A stretch of DNA of 64,000 nt. Source: Antilocapra americana (lineage: Eukaryota; Chordata; Mammalia; Artiodactyla; Antilocapridae). Both the position numbers and the translations under genes were made by a program. Below the pieces are notes generated by a model. That model was not told the DNA's origin. It did not search any database and was given only the letters and a program-made list of their open reading frames with translations. Shown piece after piece: positions 12,147-22,055 of the stretch. The stretch lies in the NCBI GenBank assembly GCA_007570785.1, contig ML662474.1, positions 26,847 through 90,846 on the forward strand, given 5' to 3'. Positions within the stretch are counted from its first letter, which is position 1. Every line of letters starts with the position of its first letter.

Positions 12147-12837
12147 TTATTTTTTTTTTTCTATTTGCACCTTTTTATTGAAGCAATGTCTTTCTTTACG
12201 TCAGTTTCTTTCCATCTGGATCTTGCTGATTGCATCCCTGTGATTTAGTGTAACATGTTCCTCTTACTCCTTCCCTAGCTCTTGTATTTCCTAAAAATTG
12301 GAAATGTATCTAAAGACTTGGTTAGATTCAGAATTTTTGTTGTTGTTGTTTATTTCATTTTGGTCAAGACTGTTTAATGGTGTTTGCTTCTGTTAGAAGG
12401 GATAGCATCCATTTTGCTCCCTTTGTCCTGTCTGCAATCCCTCATGTTCAGTGCTAAGTCTCTTGAGGTTTTGCATTTGTTCAGCACTTCTCTTCACTGT
12501 CAACCCTGTGAACTGGAACTTCTGGGAAAGGTCATGTTATAGGCTAAGGTCTCCCAGCTTTGGACCACTAAGAATTTTCTGGGATTTGTCACCTCCAATG
12601 TTTTGGGTTTTTACAATGATTTTTGAAAAACAAAAGTGTTATTCAATTCAATTAATGAACTTTTAGTAAATAAGTAAATTTGCACTAAAATACATAACAG
12701 ACAATTTTTAAAAGCATACAAAGCACACTGTTCTTACTGGACAAATGAGACTATTATTTTGAGCCTCCTGCATCATAGTCAGTGTCTACTTATTCTTTAA
12801 GTACCTACTGTTTATTCTGTGTTAGTCTTGTTTTCTG

Positions 12838-13003
12838 CCTGCAGTACAGGAGACCTGGGCTTGATCCCAGGGTTGGGGAGATCCCCTGGAGGAGGAAATG
12901 GCAACCCACTCAAGCATCCCTGCCTGGAGAACCCCATGGAAAGAGGAGCCAGGCGAGCCACAGTTCACGGGATCGCAGAGTCAGACACAACTGAGTGACA
13001 AAG
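12838..13003 (+). mobile_element. ART2A/Bov-tA SINE
   Basis: Plus-strand reading shows CTGCAGTACAGGAGACCTGG, ATCCCAGGGTTGGGGAGATC, GGAAATGGCAACCCACTC and GTCAGACACAACTGAGTGAC, the standard order of a ruminant tRNA-derived SINE. Confidence 0.9.
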
Positions 13004-13440
13004 CACAATCTCATTTTCTTTCAAATTTTTGCTTTTTGAGAACCACTTGATCTTGATTGTGTACACCTTGGATTCTTACAGACCTTAGATGGTATGTGCT
13101 GATCTACAGGAGAACCTTCAGTAAAAACCATACCCATGCAGTTCTCTTTTCTCAAGTGGGCATGGACCTATTGGACTGCTCTGTGTTCAGATGACTCTCT
13201 TTTGAGCTTGAGAAAGTTTGTTTCCCTTCTTGTTTCATTCTCCTTTTCCTTTCTGTCTTCCCTTTTTCTTTCTTCCTTTTCCCTCTACTCTAGCCAGTAT
13301 GAAACTAATTTTTAACCTCTTAATACTGCTAAAATCTCTGCTGACACAAAGATAACTTTGGGAATGTTAAAAGGTAAACTTGATTCTCTGTTTACAAAGT
13401 AATCTTTCCAAATGCATAGGGATGCATTCATCTAATGGAA

Positions 13441-13480
13441 GTGTGTGTGTGTGTCTGTTTGTGTGTGTCTGTGTGTGTGT
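13441..13480. repeat. (TG)n microsatellite
   Basis: About 40 bp of GT repeats with two interruptions (CTGTTT and CT). On the minus strand it is the CA-rich tail of the adjacent SINE. Confidence 0.95.
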
Positions 13481-13606
13481 ATTCAGTCATATCTGACTCT
13501 TTGGAATCCCATGGACTGCAGCCCGCCAGGCCCCTCTGTTCATGGAATCCTCCAGACAAGAACACTGGAGCAGGTTGCCACCTCCTACCCAAGGGGACCC
13601 CTCTGA
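13480..13606 (-). mobile_element. Bov-tA-type SINE at the 5' end of the retrocopy
   Basis: Minus-strand reading gives GGCAACCTGCTCCAGTGTTC, GGCGGGCTGCAGTCCATGGG and AGAGTCAGATATGACTGA, then a CA-rich tail. The 13-bp target duplication abuts it at 13,608. Confidence 0.85.
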
Positions 13607-13607
13607 T

Positions 13608-13676
13608 CGTTACCATCTTTAAAATTAAATACATATGCATTAGTATACTGTATTTTTGTTTTTCCTTGTAAATGTT
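13608..13676 (-). mobile_element. L1 3' end, left-arm-private (distal half)
   Basis: Resumes the L1 interrupted at 12,146: GTTACCATCTTTAAAATT, then ATGCATTAGTATACTGTATT. It ends where arm sequence GTTGCAGTTTGGATCATAT begins, which matches the right arm at about 37,430-37,445. Confidence 0.8.
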
Positions 13677-13784
13677 AGTTGCAGTTTGGATCATATAAAA
13701 AGAAAGATCATTTCATGCAGTCATCATCTCTTTTATTGCCTCTGTTAATGGGTTAGACTGCATGTCAAAGCATCCATTCTCGTC

Positions 13785-13920
13785 TGACTGTTTATGACCC
13801 CATGGACAGTAGTCTATCATTTCCTTCTTCAGGGGATCTTTCAGACCAAGGGATCGAACCTGGGTCTCCCCCATTGCAGGCAGATGCTTTACCATCTGAA
13901 CCACAAGGGAAGCCCTTAGA
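13785..13920 (-). mobile_element. Bov-tA/ART2A SINE
   Basis: Minus-strand reading shows GGGCTTCCCTTGTGGTTCAG, ATGGTAAAGCATCTGCCTGC and GACCCAGGTTCGATCC-like words. The counterpart in the right arm is 37,200-37,345 (+). Confidence 0.9.
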
Positions 13921-14880
13921 ATGTGTGGATCACAACAAATTGTGGAAGCTTTTTGGTGAGATACGAACATAAAACCACCACATCGTGCTTGTAGGTCAAG
14001 ATACAACAGGGAATTGGACAAGAAATGATGAATGGTACAAAGTAGAGAAGGAAATGCATCAAAGCTATACATTGTCCCCCGGCATATTTGACTTCTCTGC
14101 AGAGTACATCATGGAAAGCAACTTGCTGAAAGAATCTGAAGCTGGAAACAAAATGACTGCAAGAAGTATGAATGACCTTAGTTAAAAGATGACAACATAC
14201 AAATCACTGAGAAATACTAGGAACTGAAGCAATCTCTGATGAAGATGAAGGGAAAAGCTGGATTAAAACCCAATAAGAAAACAATCAAACAGAAAAAATA
14301 AGGTCATGGAAGTTGGCCCCAACATTTTGATATCTAGCAGTGGGATACAACTGACTCAGTGAAAGTTTTCATTTTCTTGACCTCTGATATCACTGAGGGA
14401 AATGCCTCCAGCAAGGATGAAAAGTTATGACTAATCTAGACATCTTACTAATAAGCTGAGCATTTACTGAAAAAGATACGAATAGTCAAAGTTGATTTTC
14501 AGGAGTAACATATGGAGGAGTGAGCAGAACATCAAGAACTGAGTACCACAAGGTCTATGTTTTGAAACAGCGGGGCTGGGGAGGAAGGTGAGAGTTCCAT
14601 GGTGAGCATGGAGTTGAAACTATTAATGCAGAAAGGAAATAAACTCTGATCATTCACGGAAGGACTGACGCTGAAGGTGAAGAGCCAATATACTGGCCAC
14701 CTGAGGCCAAGAGCAAAATCACTGAGAATAAATTGATACTGGGGAAGACTGAGGGCCAAAGGGGAAGGGGAAGACGGAGGTTGAAAAGGCTGCAAAGTAT
14801 CATTGACTCAAAAGCCATGTGTCTGAATAAATTCTGGGCGATTTGAAGGGCAGGAGAGCCTGGGGTTCTTGCTGCACATG
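13921..14880 (+). mobile_element. Old, strongly decayed BovB fragment
   Basis: Words such as GTGTGGATCACAACAAATTG, GCAGAGTACATCATGGAAAG and ATCTCTGATGAAGATGAAG follow BovB order but with many indels. It pairs with 36,195-37,200 in the right arm, so it predates the inverted duplication. No coding capacity remains. Confidence 0.75.
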
Positions 14881-14907
14881 GAGTTACAAAGGTCTATTCA
14901 GAAAGAG

Positions 14908-15050
14908 TGACTGCTGTTGCTGCTTCTAAGTCCCTTCAATTGTTTCCAAATCTGGAACACCCTGGAGATGGCAGCCCACCAGGCTCTGTCTTCGCATAGG
15001 ATTCTCCAGGCAAGAACACTGGAGTGGGTTGCCATTGCCTTCTCTGATGA
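14908..15050 (-). mobile_element. Bov-tA SINE
   Basis: Antisense order CTGTTGCTGCTTCTAAGTCC, GGAGATGGCAGCCCACCAGG, CAAGAACACTGGAGTGGG. The partner is at 36,055-36,195 in the right arm. Confidence 0.9.
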
Positions 15051-16880
15051 GTGTCGGAACTACAAAAAATTGGTATTGGCAGTGCTTGGTAGATGGTTCA
15101 GATAGCATGTTAACTCTCTCATTGTACCTATGACAAAAAGAACACAGCTCTTGTAAGTTTCTTTCTTTCTGTCCCTCAAAATGTGCTTCTCGTAATGTCT
15201 TTTGAGACCTTTCCAGAGAAGGAGAACTGCAGAGCGGTGTAGTATGCTGCGATGAAAACATTATCCTGCATGCCAATTTGATCTACTACATTCGTCTTAG
15301 GCAGAAGCAGACATTGTCTCTAAATATCTGCTAGAGCTGCCCAGCTTCTGATGTGTTAATAGGCATGGTTTGTGATGGTAAGAATAGGGTGAGTGGTAAA
15401 CAACCTGACAGCTCCTCAATCAAACTCTGTAATCTCGAGAGAAATATCTTTGGCTTTACTATCCTGTCACCCTTAGGAATGCTTACAATGACGTAAGCAG
15501 GATGAGCCTGCATATAGGTAGGGGTCTGGATCCATTTTGACTCTGCCCCTGCCTTCTCTGTGAATAGACGATTACTCTTCTCTTAATGTCCCAGTATTTG
15601 TCCTCAGATGGAGGTTGAGGATTGTGGAAGTGTGTGAATGCATGGGAATGCCCAGCAAAACTGAACACAGGGAGTATACAGTATTCCTCTTTGAATCAGA
15701 TCTCAACACTTTTGGCTTTATAGATTTGCACTATCAAAGCATCGCTAACATTCAAAAGTTTCTTATATGATAATTGTCACACAGAGTTGAGAACAGAAGA
15801 CCTGTATAATAAGCATCTTATCAGTGTGGTGGGGTTGGACATTTAAGGTACTATGTAAGAAGAATATGAGCTATCTTATAACTTCCTTCTCTTTGAACTG
15901 TCGGTCTGATATATTGGGAAAGGGAAAGGGCACTTCAAACATAAGGGAACCGAATTCCAGATTTTATCCTTGGTTTCTTTTGATTCCTACGAATGTTCTT
16001 CACTATGGATGAGTGTGCAGCCTCCTATAGCGGGGGTCATATTACGATTAAAGTAAGGCCAGCTTGAAACTTCAGGCATCTACTTAGCCTTTTCTGATTC
16101 TGCCCTGTTAGAGAGTGTGTGTTTTGTTATTACCAGACATGAAAGACATCTAAGGTCCCAATCAACTTCTGATGGGCTGATTGAGAGAGTACCATAGTTT
16201 TTAACTATATCTGGATGAAGTAGCTTGGATATCATCGAAATGCTTTCAGCCTTTGAAACTCAATTTGGAAAGAGAAAGCAGACTTTTGAATGGGCTTTTT
16301 AGTTTGTGCCTCTTTGTAGTTTTGAATGAACCATTTCTTCATCTTAAATATCTAGCATAAAAGGCCAAAAGAGAACACAGTCATACACTCACAAGCACTT
16401 TCTTAATCTGATCCACACACACACGAGCACAGACACAAACATATGCTCCAAACACAATTAGAAAAGGAAGATAAAACCCAAGTCTTCACTTAAGGACTCC
16501 TATGAACTTCACAGTGTTTCTCTTTTATTTCTTTCTAGGATTAATGTTGGAAGCTATTTTGTAGTTGAATGATTTCTCTCCAGTGACATTTTGAATCAGA
16601 AAGTTTTAAAATATATACCTTTGTTTTGCATTCCATGTGATTTTAGAATATTTTGCATATAAGAGTATTCTGTGCTTGGCTAAAATGAAAATAATTTTGT
16701 AGGGTAACAATACTGAAGTCATACTGATCTCTTTAGGCCCTGCATTTACACATTTGCTTGTTACATATTAAGTATCCGATTTTATCCTCTGACTTCCTCC
16801 CATCATTTTTTTAAGCTTTTTCCCCAATCGTCTCCTTTATTTCACTTCATTTTTATTCCTGTGTTATTTATTTTGTTTTG
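15050..16880 (+). other. Arm-specific sequence without transposons or supported genes
   Basis: Paired with about 33,300-33,490 and 34,740-36,055. The best-preserved sampled part is near 15.5-15.65 kb, about 93% identical between arms. Frames of 60-62 codons occur on both strands, and the arms do not hold the same frame open. A short CA-rich patch lies at 16,418-16,440. Confidence 0.6.
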
Positions 16881-17195
16881 TTTTATTTTTTTTTGTAACA
16901 AATTCAGGAAAAGATTTTTTTCTTTACATTATTAAGTTGATGTTGCCATATGTTGACATGTATCTGCAATGAGTTATATGTGTTCCATTTCCATAACACC
17001 CCTACCTCCTCCCTACCAATTCTGTCCCTGAGGGTCCTCCTGGTGCACCTGCCCTGAGCACCCTGTATCATGCATCAAACCTGGGTTGGTGATTCATTTC
17101 ACGAACTATTGTTTACAAGTTTCAAGGTCATTTTCCCTGGTCATTCCACCCTTGTTCTCTCCCATAGAGTCCACTTAGTTTTTTGTTTTCACTTT
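16880..17195 (-). mobile_element. L1 3'-end fragment shared by both arms
   Basis: Antisense L1 3' UTR words: TTACATTATTAAGTTGATG, CTGCAATGAGTTATATGTG, GAGGGTCCTCCTGGTGCACC. The partner is at 32,645-32,960 (+). A shared insertion dates the arm duplication as later than this L1. Confidence 0.85.
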
Positions 17196-17482
17196 TAGTC
17201 TTTTAGGCACCAATTATTAAATCCCTAAGTAACGGAAACAAAATTGAATTCATATGCAATATTTCCTTAATGTGTCGAGTTATTTTCTCTATAAGCTTTT
17301 AAAATTAAAAATCCTTATATGTTAAAACATTATGGAAAGTGATCACTAACATAATGTAATATGTAACTAGGCTTCCCTTATTAGGATAATTGAGGCATCA
17401 TTTAATACTCTATTTTCAGGAGGGAACAAAGAGTAGCTTTCTACGTGATATATTGAATGTCATTATCCATGCCTTTTCCAAG

Positions 17483-18072
17483 TGATCACACAGGACGAAG
17501 CAGATTAATCCTGTTCTTTTTGAGAAGGACCTAGCACTTAAATCAGGACATGAAAAGAAGGTAAAAGGATGTGAGCAGAAATAATCAGTACATGGAAATG
17601 AAAGAGAACATGTAATCACCTTTAAGGAGATATTGTTCAATGCATGCAAATCTGACTACATAGAAAGATTCCTGAAATCTAAAACAAAGACATTGGACTT
17701 CGGGCTTCAAATAATAACTAAGGATACCAATAACAATAAATCTTATGATAGCTCCCAAATTCTTACTGCTCTAATGCATGGTAACACAGATTTAATGAAA
17801 AAAAAATGGCAAAGTAATAGGGCATGCTGTGTGAGTAATTCCCTTATCTACAAAAAATTTGCACAGATTTACACATCCATTAACAAACAAACAACACGAG
17901 TAATGATAGTAGTGAACATAACTTGGTGTTGTCCTATGTATATTACCATACAAACACAGGGACATATCTTGATGTTACAACTGTCATCTAAAGGAATGGT
18001 CACAAAGTTGAGATTGCCGGGATTTCTAGGTAGTGTTCGTAAGTATTGCGACCTGTGACCTCTTTCAGGGAT
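17483..18072 (+). other. Left-arm-private 590-bp insert with a 141-codon open frame
   Basis: In the right arm (about 32,340-32,370) the sequence runs directly from the CAAGTCAATGGC block to the TGGAAAAGGCATGG block. Their left-arm partners are separated by this 590 bp. I recognise no transposon. One frame at 17,633-18,058 stays open for 141 codons and covers most of the insert. It is lysine- and asparagine-rich, has a hydrophobic stretch near residues 90-105 (VMIVVNITWCCPMYITI) and no motif I know. It may simply be chance openness in AT-rich DNA. No poly(A) tail or clear target duplication is visible, so a deletion in the right arm is the alternative. Confidence 0.5.
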
Positions 18073-19330
18073 CAGCCATTGACTTCGATCCCTGCTTCCG
18101 CCATGAATTTTCTAGATGATTAAAATGAAAACATATGTCTATTAATACAACTGAATTTCAGGGAAGTGGGGCCTGAAACAACATCCTTACTATGGGTGCT
18201 TATAGACTATAAACTTCAGGGTAGCAGCAATCATTTTCTAATTTGCATCCCGACACTTGCCACTCATGTAAATATAATAAATATTTGTCAACTTGGAAAT
18301 AATGTTCAGTAAATTATGATAATAATATAGGTTGTAGGATGCATTGAGTAATGCATATAACATTTGATTGCCTATTACATTTCTTTATTGATAATTCAAT
18401 AAGTACTAAAATATGTCATTTGCAGGCTCTAACTTTCAGTTGATCTGAACGATACATAAAGAAAAAAGAGTAGACCTAAAACACGTTGAAGACCTGAAAT
18501 CTGTGCTCACCTTGGTAGGAGGGCAGACAGAGATTCCTTCCAACCCCAGGAAAGAATTGAGGCAAAGTTGTGAGATGGGGTTTTTCATGACTGAAATTCA
18601 TTTTGGGAATTGAAGATCCAGAAGCACACTGTAACAGAAATGTAATGAACCTACTAGAGAAAACAGATATCATACCTTCAAGGAACTTGTTAAGCACGAT
18701 TAGGTGTTGAAATCACCCCAAGGGATTTCTTCTGTCTCTGTGGCTACAGAAAATCAACACCTAAATATGCTTTAAGAAATATAGGTTGGAAGCTACGTGG
18801 CAGGAGATAAAGGCATGCCTTAAGGATAGCAGAGTAAAAATGACCCTATACAATACCACTTGTAAAACACCTCTCTTGTGCTGACCACGGACCAGTCAAT
18901 GATTATGTTAGGTTATCTTTGGTATCACCTTGATGATACAAAGGTGATCATAATTTTGGCCATGCTACAATATCTATATTTGTAATTATGAATTTCTATA
19001 ATGAAGACAAATTTCTGTCTAACCAAATAAGCCTCCAATGATAAATAAAAGTGTATAATGTAATTGTGAATGCACTAAGATATCTACCGAGTATTTGCAC
19101 TTTTTTATTTCATTTGTATCTTTTCCTTCACCCGTAATATCCTAATTTAGACAGCACCTCATTTCAGCATGGATGCTTTCAGAACTTCCCCTTTTGTTCT
19201 CTTTTCCCTTTGTTCGCATTGTCTTGCTTACAAACAACAGATTATGTGTCATTTACCTAGGATGCATGATGATGTTTTCTTGAACTAAAAAGTTTATAAA
19301 AGAGTGCAGAAAAACAGCATGAAATTGAAA
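18073..19330 (+). other. Inner part of left arm, no supported gene
   Basis: Arm sequence paired with about 31,060-32,345. It includes the 18,310-18,610 block that recurs a third time, more diverged, at 27,140-27,460. A 73-codon minus-strand frame at 18,476-18,697 is mirrored only in part in the right arm. Confidence 0.6.
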
Positions 19331-19392
19331 GAAAGCCCCAAATTACTCTTGTTCCGAAGAAGAAAATGAAACTATGAAGATTAACATGGAAC

Positions 19393-19398
19393 TTTATT
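19393..19398 (-). terminator. Polyadenylation signal AATAAA of the HSFY copy
   Basis: The plus strand reads TTTATT, i.e. AATAAA on the minus strand, about 50 bp past the HSFY stop codon. The position fits cleavage just short of the inner end of the left arm. Confidence 0.6.
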
Positions 19399-19448
19399 GT
19401 TCAAATACACGAATTGTAGGTATTTGTTGACATCCCCCAACGTACATT

Positions 19449-20146
19449 TTAATCTTCATTAAGATCCATAATCTGACACTTATTCGATGTGTCACTTTTA
19501 ATTATCATGGTTTTCATATAACGGAGATTGTTGATGAGATGACTTGAAAGAGAGGGGTTAGATGTACCAGTGATCCTTGGAACTGGGGACCATGAGTTGG
19601 CAGTCTGTTGCAGGGTAGGAAAAGGACTGCGATGGGCTGAGATGACTGGAAATTTAGAGGGCTCCACCATCAGTCCAAAGGAACTGCTCTGTAATGGAGG
19701 GACGACGTAGTTCCGAGAAGCAGGTGTAGTTGTCGTAGTAAAGTCCTCAATGTGGCCATTTACCTTAGAGTAGTTGCTAAGCAAATGCCAATTAAACATG
19801 CTCAACTGGTTTGAAACAGCAGGTTGATCTACCACATTCTGTTCTGTTTTTCGAACTGATATTGATGATGAGGAAGGAAAGTCACATGGAAATAGGGTAC
19901 TTGTATTAGTGAATGTCTGGCTGGTATAGGGCTTCTGTATGAAAGGCACACTTTCTCTCCGCTAGCTTCGGAAAGATAACCAGTGTCACGATCATCTTTG
20001 TTGGCCCTTCCTTCAACATGCTTCTTCTGGTTGTCTAGAACTAATGGAAACACTGGAGATACCTTGTTAATCCCAACTCTTCTCTTGATTTTTACTAAAA
20101 GTTGTGGGTAGCCTCTTTTGAAATTGGGACTGCAGTAAAACTGTAA
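19449..20146 (-). pseudogene. HSFY: HSFY exon 2 (C-terminal part), frameshifted
   Basis: After an acceptor TTTTTAG the minus strand translates LQFYCSPNFKRGYPQLLV, continuing KIKRRVG, which is the segment following the DNA-binding domain in HSFY proteins. The frame then shifts near 19,945-19,955, within GAGAAAGTGTGCC; net 1 base lost or 2 gained. In the new frame it continues to 19,449 with the family-like words FTTTTT, PPLQSSSFGL and VEPS. The C-terminus ends with a ...MDLNED-type tail. Confidence 0.85.
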
Positions 20147-20570
20147 CTAAAAACATAAGATACAATTAGTCATTTTCTTTAAAAACCAAGGTAAAACTGA
20201 CTAGCAAAGCTAAATATAAAAATGCATTCCTTTAATAATGAAATAGCATCAGATAAAACATCTTTGTTAGTAGTTTCAAAAACTTACATGTTAGAATAAA
20301 ATATGTTCCTCAACTAAATCTACATTGCATATGTACAGTAAATACCACATAAAGAAGCTCCAGGACATGGATACGGTTTCAAGTTGCTAGGAAATTTTGT
20401 TAAATATCAAATACTTGAAAGTGCAGTAGTTCTCATTTTCGAAAAATAAAACATTTTCAACATTTTCCTATCTAAATTTTAAATTCAGTTTTATTGACGC
20501 GTGTGAACATGCTTTCTAGGTCACACAATTTAATCTTACATACTGTCAATAAGTGAAAATTTTGGAATAC
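20147..20570 (-). other. HSFY: Intron of the HSFY pseudogene
   Basis: The minus-strand donor is TTGAGTAAG|GTATTC at 20,571/20,570 and the acceptor TTTTTAG|TTACAG at 20,147/20,146. Joining VLSK to LQFYCSPNF restores the order of the HSFY protein, which supports the boundaries. A second AG four codon-positions on (TTACAG) could act as an alternative acceptor that removes two residues. Confidence 0.8.
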
Positions 20571-21081
20571 CTTACTCAAAACAGGGACATTGTTTTCTTC
20601 TTCCAAAAAAATCAGGTAGTGAAGCAGATCTTTGAAAATTTTTTCTCTTTTTGCTAAACCCATGAAGATTAAGCTGTCAAATGAAACTTTTCATACTATC
20701 AGTTTCAAATATTCTGAAAGGGGCCTTTCTTCCCAAGACTTCTTTCTTGAAGAGTTCTTCATTGATCAGTATAGAAGTGCCACTCCCATCCCACCAAATA
20801 GATTCAAACTGATCACTTTCGACTAAATTCCATAATTTCTGAGGAAAAGTGAGTGGAAGAAAATCATTCAATTCGTCTGTTTCAGAGACAGAAAATGTGT
20901 AAGGTGGGTTTTTCATCCCAACTTCCTCTAACACAGCCTGAAAGGCATACTCTTCATTCATAGATCTCAAAACCAAGTCCCCAGTATATGTGTTATCACA
21001 AAAAGATCTAGTGGAGGTTTCTGAACCAGTTGATTCATCTTTAGGAGTCACATCTTGAATTTCTGAAGAAATATGTGCCAT
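20571..21081 (-). pseudogene. HSFY: HSFY exon 1 (N-terminus and DNA-binding domain) with stop and frameshift
   Basis: Residues 1-134 are open, then TGA at 20,677-20,679. Reading on, QLNLHGFSKKRKNFQRSAS is still recognisable, then the T7 run (20,605-20,611 on the plus strand as A7) shifts the frame. FLEEENNVPVLSK reappears in the next frame just before the donor site. The helix-turn-helix part of the winged helix is therefore cut at the start of its DNA-contacting helix. Confidence 0.9.
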
Positions 21082-21195
21082 CTCAGAGAAATCTGTCTTC
21101 AGATACTTTCCTGTTAGTCTGATATTACTGCTGCTTGGCTGGCCTAAGGAGATAAACCCTCTAGACCATCACAGTGGTTCTCAAAGTGAAAAAGC

Positions 21196-21285
21196 TGTGA
21201 CACCATAAAGTCCCTGGTCTCCTAGCAATTGAAGGGTAGCTCTGACATCACAAAGTCACTGGTCTCCTCGCCATTGAAGGGTAAC
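21196..21285 (-). promoter_or_regulatory. Two tandem 45-bp repeats upstream of HSFY
   Basis: 21,196-21,240 and 21,241-21,285 are head-to-tail copies with about 8 differences; both contain AAGTC.CTGGTCTCCT and CATTGAAGGGTA-like words. They lie 115-205 bp upstream of the HSFY start codon. The second copy holds TGACATCA, one base from the CRE palindrome TGACGTCA. A promoter role is inferred from position only. Confidence 0.4.
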
Positions 21286-22000
21286 ATTTGACCAATGTTT
21301 ACTTCTGTATCAACTTATAATTCAGGCTGCTTACATAAATAATAACCAAAAATAGGAAACCTACAAAATCCCACTCCTAAAGAATTTTTTCACAGAATAA
21401 TCACATCAACAAATCTACTTGGTTCCATAATAAAAGTGATTTATCCCTTCTATACACACATTGTTAATATTCAGTACTCTCACGAAGCCAAACTTGGGTC
21501 TGCTCACTTCTGTGCAATAAAGTCAATTAACTGACTGAGAGTTTCAGTGAAAGCAAGTGTAGTTTTCATTGTAGGACCAGGCAAGCTGTCCTAATAGCTG
21601 GTTTTTAAAAGACCCAGAGTTCCCTAATACTTTCAGGAAGAGGATTTTAATGGCTGAGTGAGGATGGGCCATGAGATGTGTGAACAGATTTCCTAAATTT
21701 TACTGATGGCTTGTTACTGAGAATATTGAGTGTCAACATCATCGACTGTCTGGATCCAAATATTTGATGGTCTATGTACTTAAATTTCAGCCTGGTTTGG
21801 GCTTTAGCTTCTCTAAATGTGCACATGGTATATTGCTCAGAATGTTATCTATGGCCTTTCAGGAGGAACTGAAGATCCTTGATTTGATTAAAGTGTAAAT
21901 CATTATTATTCTATATTGCTGGATTATTTTCCTTTGTTTCTGCATTTTCTAACTTCTCTGATTAAAATTACTCTTGTAACATGAAGTGGTCTGTACTGTC
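21286..22000. other. Spacer sequence upstream of HSFY, nothing recognised
   Basis: Possible 5' flank or 5' UTR of the HSFY copy. I see no transposon, no open frame of note and no second exon. Confidence 0.5.
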
Positions 22001-22055
22001 CTCTCTCTCCTTCTCTCTCTCTCTCTCTCGCGCGCGCGCTCTCTCTCTCTATCTC
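22001..22055. repeat. (CT)n(CG)n(CT)n microsatellite
   Basis: CT dinucleotides, then CGCGCGCGCG at 22,029-22,039, then CT again. A CpG run this long is unusual in otherwise CpG-poor DNA; alternating CG can adopt Z-DNA and the CT tracts can form triplexes. Confidence 0.95.

Larger units (their letters stand above)
12147..13607 (-). pseudogene. 1.46-kb retrocopy of an unidentified transcript nested in L1
   Basis: The host L1 breaks at CGTTACCATCTTT (12,134-12,146), and the same 13 bp recurs at 13,608-13,620 where the L1 resumes, a clean target-site duplication. Minus-strand reading of the insert ends in CTTCAATAAAAAGGTGC and then an A-rich tail at the 12,147 side, so it has a polyadenylation signal close to a poly(A) tail, as expected of an LINE-mobilised RNA. 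Its 5' end is a Bov-tA-like SINE (13,480-13,606) with a CA-rich tail; a second SINE, in the opposite sense, lies at 12,838-13,003. The other ~1.1 kb has no long open frame and I do not recognise the source RNA; a 3' UTR or a SINE-started read-through transcript are both possible. Confidence 0.7.
3035..19330 (+). repeat. Left arm of the large inverted repeat
   Basis: Successive blocks of this arm recur inverted at 31,060-46,672. Anchors: 3,744-3,965 with 45,755-45,976; 7,129-7,446 with about 42,350-42,740; 10,689-10,907 with about 38,460-38,680; 15,483-15,668 with about 35,430-35,610; 18,476-18,697 with about 31,710-31,930; 19,245-19,260 with about 31,146-31,158. Coordinate sums drift between about 49,370 and 51,100 because each arm has private insertions. 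A 115-bp stretch near 15.5-15.6 kb differs from its partner at about 8 positions; other stretches are nearer 85%. Inner homology fades at about 19,330. Arm-private DNA includes 11,826-13,676 and 17,483-18,072. Confidence 0.9.
19449..21081 (-). pseudogene. HSFY: HSFY-family heat shock transcription factor pseudogene
   Basis: HSFY proteins are testis-expressed nuclear factors with an HSF-type winged-helix DNA-binding domain. The minus strand starts MAHISSEIQDVTPKDES, matching the HSFY N-terminus, so the start at 21,081 is well supported. The winged helix begins about residue 76: FPQKLWNLVESDQF, then INEELFKKEVL, then the recognition-helix entry MKSFI. Codon 135 (20,677-20,679) is TGA where the family has an arginine before QLNLYGF, consistent with a CpG transition CGA to TGA; here QLNLHGF follows the stop. 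A second lesion is one extra base in the A7/T7 run at 20,605-20,611, and a third lies near 19,945-19,955. The two-exon layout with a 424-bp intron shows this is a duplicated gene and not a processed copy. As it stands only a truncated N-terminal peptide without a complete DNA-binding domain could be made. Assignment to HSFY and not X-linked HSFX rests on the N-terminus. Confidence 0.92.
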
